Shown piece after piece: positions 6,768 through 7,942 of a DNA stretch of 7,942 bases (position 1 is the stretch's first letter; every line of letters begins with the position of its first letter). The stretch covers positions 1-7,942 of the forward strand of contig QMPZ01000071.1 of NCBI GenBank assembly GCA_003648815.1, written 5' to 3'. The position numbers and the translations under genes were made by a program. Source of the stretch: Candidatus Aerophobota bacterium. Lineage in GTDB: Bacteria > Aerophobota > Aerophobia > Aerophobales > B47-G16. The notes beneath the pieces were generated by a model. That model made no database searches and was not told the origin of the DNA. It saw only the letters and a program-made list of their open reading frames with translations.

Positions 6768-6790
6768 CTTTAATGTACGATGAAAATTGA
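6758..6790 (+). promoter_or_regulatory. Ribosome binding site with a five-codon leader ORF overlapping the regulator start
   Basis: The perfect AAGGAGGTGA (6758-6767), which includes the oxidoreductase stop codon, is ideally spaced for ATG at 6773. That ATG reads only five codons (MYDEN) before TGA at 6788. The regulator's own first possible start, ATG at 6780, is in another frame and 15 bases from the GGAGG core. Either the leader controls translation of the regulator, or one base in the AAAA run (6783-6786) is an error: removing one A joins the frames. Confidence 0.5.
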
Positions 6791-7787
6791 GTTAGAACAC
6801 ATATTAAGGCTTGGGATTTTAAAGGACATTCAGGAGATGTTTTATGAACTTACCGGAATGAATACCATCTTTTTTAGCTTTAAAAAAGGAGGGGGACATT
6901 ATTTTTCCTCGGATGAGAAAAGAGCTTTATTTTGCCAAATTATTCAATCCGACCCTGAGGGTGAACGCAGATGCTGCCTTTCCAATATGAAGGGTGCACA
7001 AAAAGCACAGGAAAAGGGTTCCTTTCATATCTATCCCTGTCATGCAGGATTAATAGATATAGCTATACCCTTGATGGTCAAAAAGGAGGTGGTAGGGGTA
7101 ATTTTAACCGGTCAGATATTGACCAAAACCCCTACCCAGCAGGGCTTCAGTCAGATCAAGGAAAGGACGAAAGACCTAAACATAGATTTTAAAAGATTAG
7201 AAAAAGCCTATTTCCAGCTTAAAGTTTTCCCAAAGAAAAAATTGGGGATGGCAATGAAGCTACTTACCCTCATCAGCGACTATATAATTGAGCGGGAGAA
7301 CACCTTTTTATTGCTGGAAAAGCTGATTAAACAACAAAAAAGGCTCCTCGCCGAGGCAAGATCCAAAAGGGAGCTGAGGGAAAAACTGAGAAAAGCTATG
7401 CCCTTCCTCAGGTTGGAAAGTAACTTCAACCAAGAACTAAATCGAAGTCAGAGAAAAGTTAAAGAAGCTAAGCATTTCATAGAGACCAATTTTAATCATC
7501 CTCTTACCTTAAAGGAAGTAGCTGAGGCTGTATCTTTAACTCCTAATTATTTTTGCAGTTTGTTTAAAAAATATATGAACTGCACCTTCGAGCAATATCT
7601 TTTAAGGACGAGGATGGAAAAGGCCGAAGAACTGCTGCAGAAAACAGCCTGGAGCATCAAAAAAATCTGTCATCAGGTAGGCTACGATGACCCTAATTAT
7701 TTTAGCAGGCTCTTTAAAAAAACTACTGGCTTTTCTCCCACTGAATATCGGAAAAATCGCTTGACCAAAGCCTACCCTTTAATCTAA
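6780..7787 (+). CDS. AraC-family transcriptional regulator with PocR sensor domain
   Basis: A 335-residue two-domain regulator. Residues about 5-170 form a PocR-type ligand-binding domain, with Cys52, Cys65, Cys66, CHAGL at 87-91 and the GQIL segment at 111-114 that closes the sensor fold. A charged helical linker (about 170-225) leads to a C-terminal AraC domain with two helix-turn-helices, LTLKEVAEAVSLTPNYFCSL (242-261) and the second around 292-313 ending in GYDDPNYFSRLFKKTTGFSP (301-320), the standard family signature. PocR domains were first linked to diol sensing, but their ligands here are unknown. It probably activates the locus in response to a substrate or pathway intermediate, using the direct repeat at 4832-4861. 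ATG at 6780 is the first start in its frame because TAA at 6771 closes it, yet it sits too far from the ribosome binding site. Confidence 0.93.
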   Translation: MKIELEHILRLGILKDIQEMFYELTGMNTIFFSFKKGGGHYFSSDEKRALFCQIIQSDPEGERRCCLSNMKGAQKAQEKGSFHIYPCHAGLIDIAIPLMVKKEVVGVILTGQILTKTPTQQGFSQIKERTKDLNIDFKRLEKAYFQLKVFPKKKLGMAMKLLTLISDYIIERENTFLLLEKLIKQQKRLLAEARSKRELREKLRKAMPFLRLESNFNQELNRSQRKVKEAKHFIETNFNHPLTLKEVAEAVSLTPNYFCSLFKKYMNCTFEQYLLRTRMEKAEELLQKTAWSIKKICHQVGYDDPNYFSRLFKKTTGFSPTEYRKNRLTKAYPLI

Positions 7788-7799
7788 AACCTTATTTAA

Positions 7800-7832
7800 C
7801 TGGAAATTTCACAAAATCATAATTTTATCCAG
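7800..7832. repeat. Weak A+T-rich dyad after the regulator gene
   Basis: CTGGA (7800-7804) pairs with TCCAG (7828-7832) and AAAAT (7813-7817) with ATTTT (7822-7826). No T-tract follows, so it is a poor terminator. It could be an operator for the promoter downstream. Confidence 0.25.
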
Positions 7833-7852
7833 AAATTGCGTAGGATTTTCTA

Positions 7853-7880
7853 TGGACAAGAAACCCTGTATGAGTATAAT
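7853..7880 (+). promoter_or_regulatory. Strong candidate sigma-70 promoter for a gene beyond the window
   Basis: TGGACA (7853-7858) and a perfect TATAAT (7875-7880) are separated by 16 bases. No gene starts within the remaining 62 bases, so the transcript would run past the window edge. Nothing else is recognisable in the final stretch. Confidence 0.55.
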
Positions 7881-7942
7881 AATTTTGTAAAAAGCCTAAG
7901 CACATAATTTAATTTCCTTCGAAGCAAATTAGCTCTTTTTCA

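Noticed and set aside
1..7942. CRISPR arrays, tRNA or rRNA genes, transposases, attachment sites
   Set aside because: No regularly spaced repeats, cloverleaf-like sequences, transposase motifs or integrase genes were seen on either strand.

Overview
The window reads as bacterial DNA: every gene is on the + strand, most have AGGAGG-type ribosome binding sites, and the control elements look like sigma-70 promoters and a rho-independent terminator. Arginine is mostly encoded by AGG/AGA and the proteins are rich in Lys and Glu, which would suit an anaerobic, possibly thermophilic, deep-branching lineage. That taxonomic guess is weak; no phylogenetic marker is present.

Layout. Bases 1-3136 hold the end of an operon: the C-terminal part of a GH20-like glycosidase (cut by the window edge), a creatininase-family amidohydrolase, a small beta-rich protein resembling the C-glycoside deglycosidase beta subunit (DUF6379-like), and an AP-endonuclease-2/xylose-isomerase-like TIM-barrel protein. 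Bases 3137-3411 are non-coding and contain a long imperfect inverted repeat. Bases 3412-4548 encode a major facilitator transporter that ends in a near-textbook terminator (4570-4600). Bases 4601-4934 are non-coding and carry a candidate activator-type promoter with a 20-bp-spaced direct repeat. Bases 4956-6767 encode a second TIM-barrel isomerase-like protein (TTG start) and a Gfo/Idh/MocA oxidoreductase. They are followed by an AraC regulator with an N-terminal PocR sensor domain (6780-7787). The last 155 bases hold a strong candidate promoter for a gene beyond the edge.

How the genes may work together. The set (glycosidase, transporter, NAD(P)-dependent sugar oxidoreductase, two metal-dependent TIM barrels, a small beta-type partner, a creatininase-fold hydrolase and a sugar-type regulator) looks like a self-contained carbohydrate catabolic locus. 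Two known chemistries are suggested. One is oxidoreductive glycoside cleavage, where a Gfo/Idh/MocA enzyme makes a 3-keto-glycoside that a TIM-barrel alpha plus DUF6379 beta complex then splits. The other is the Thermotoga-type inositol pathway, where a creatininase-family hydrolase (IolN) opens a diketo-inositol and a TIM-barrel epimerase (IolO) follows. The mix of both signatures in one locus is the most interesting feature of the window; the true substrate cannot be read from the sequence.
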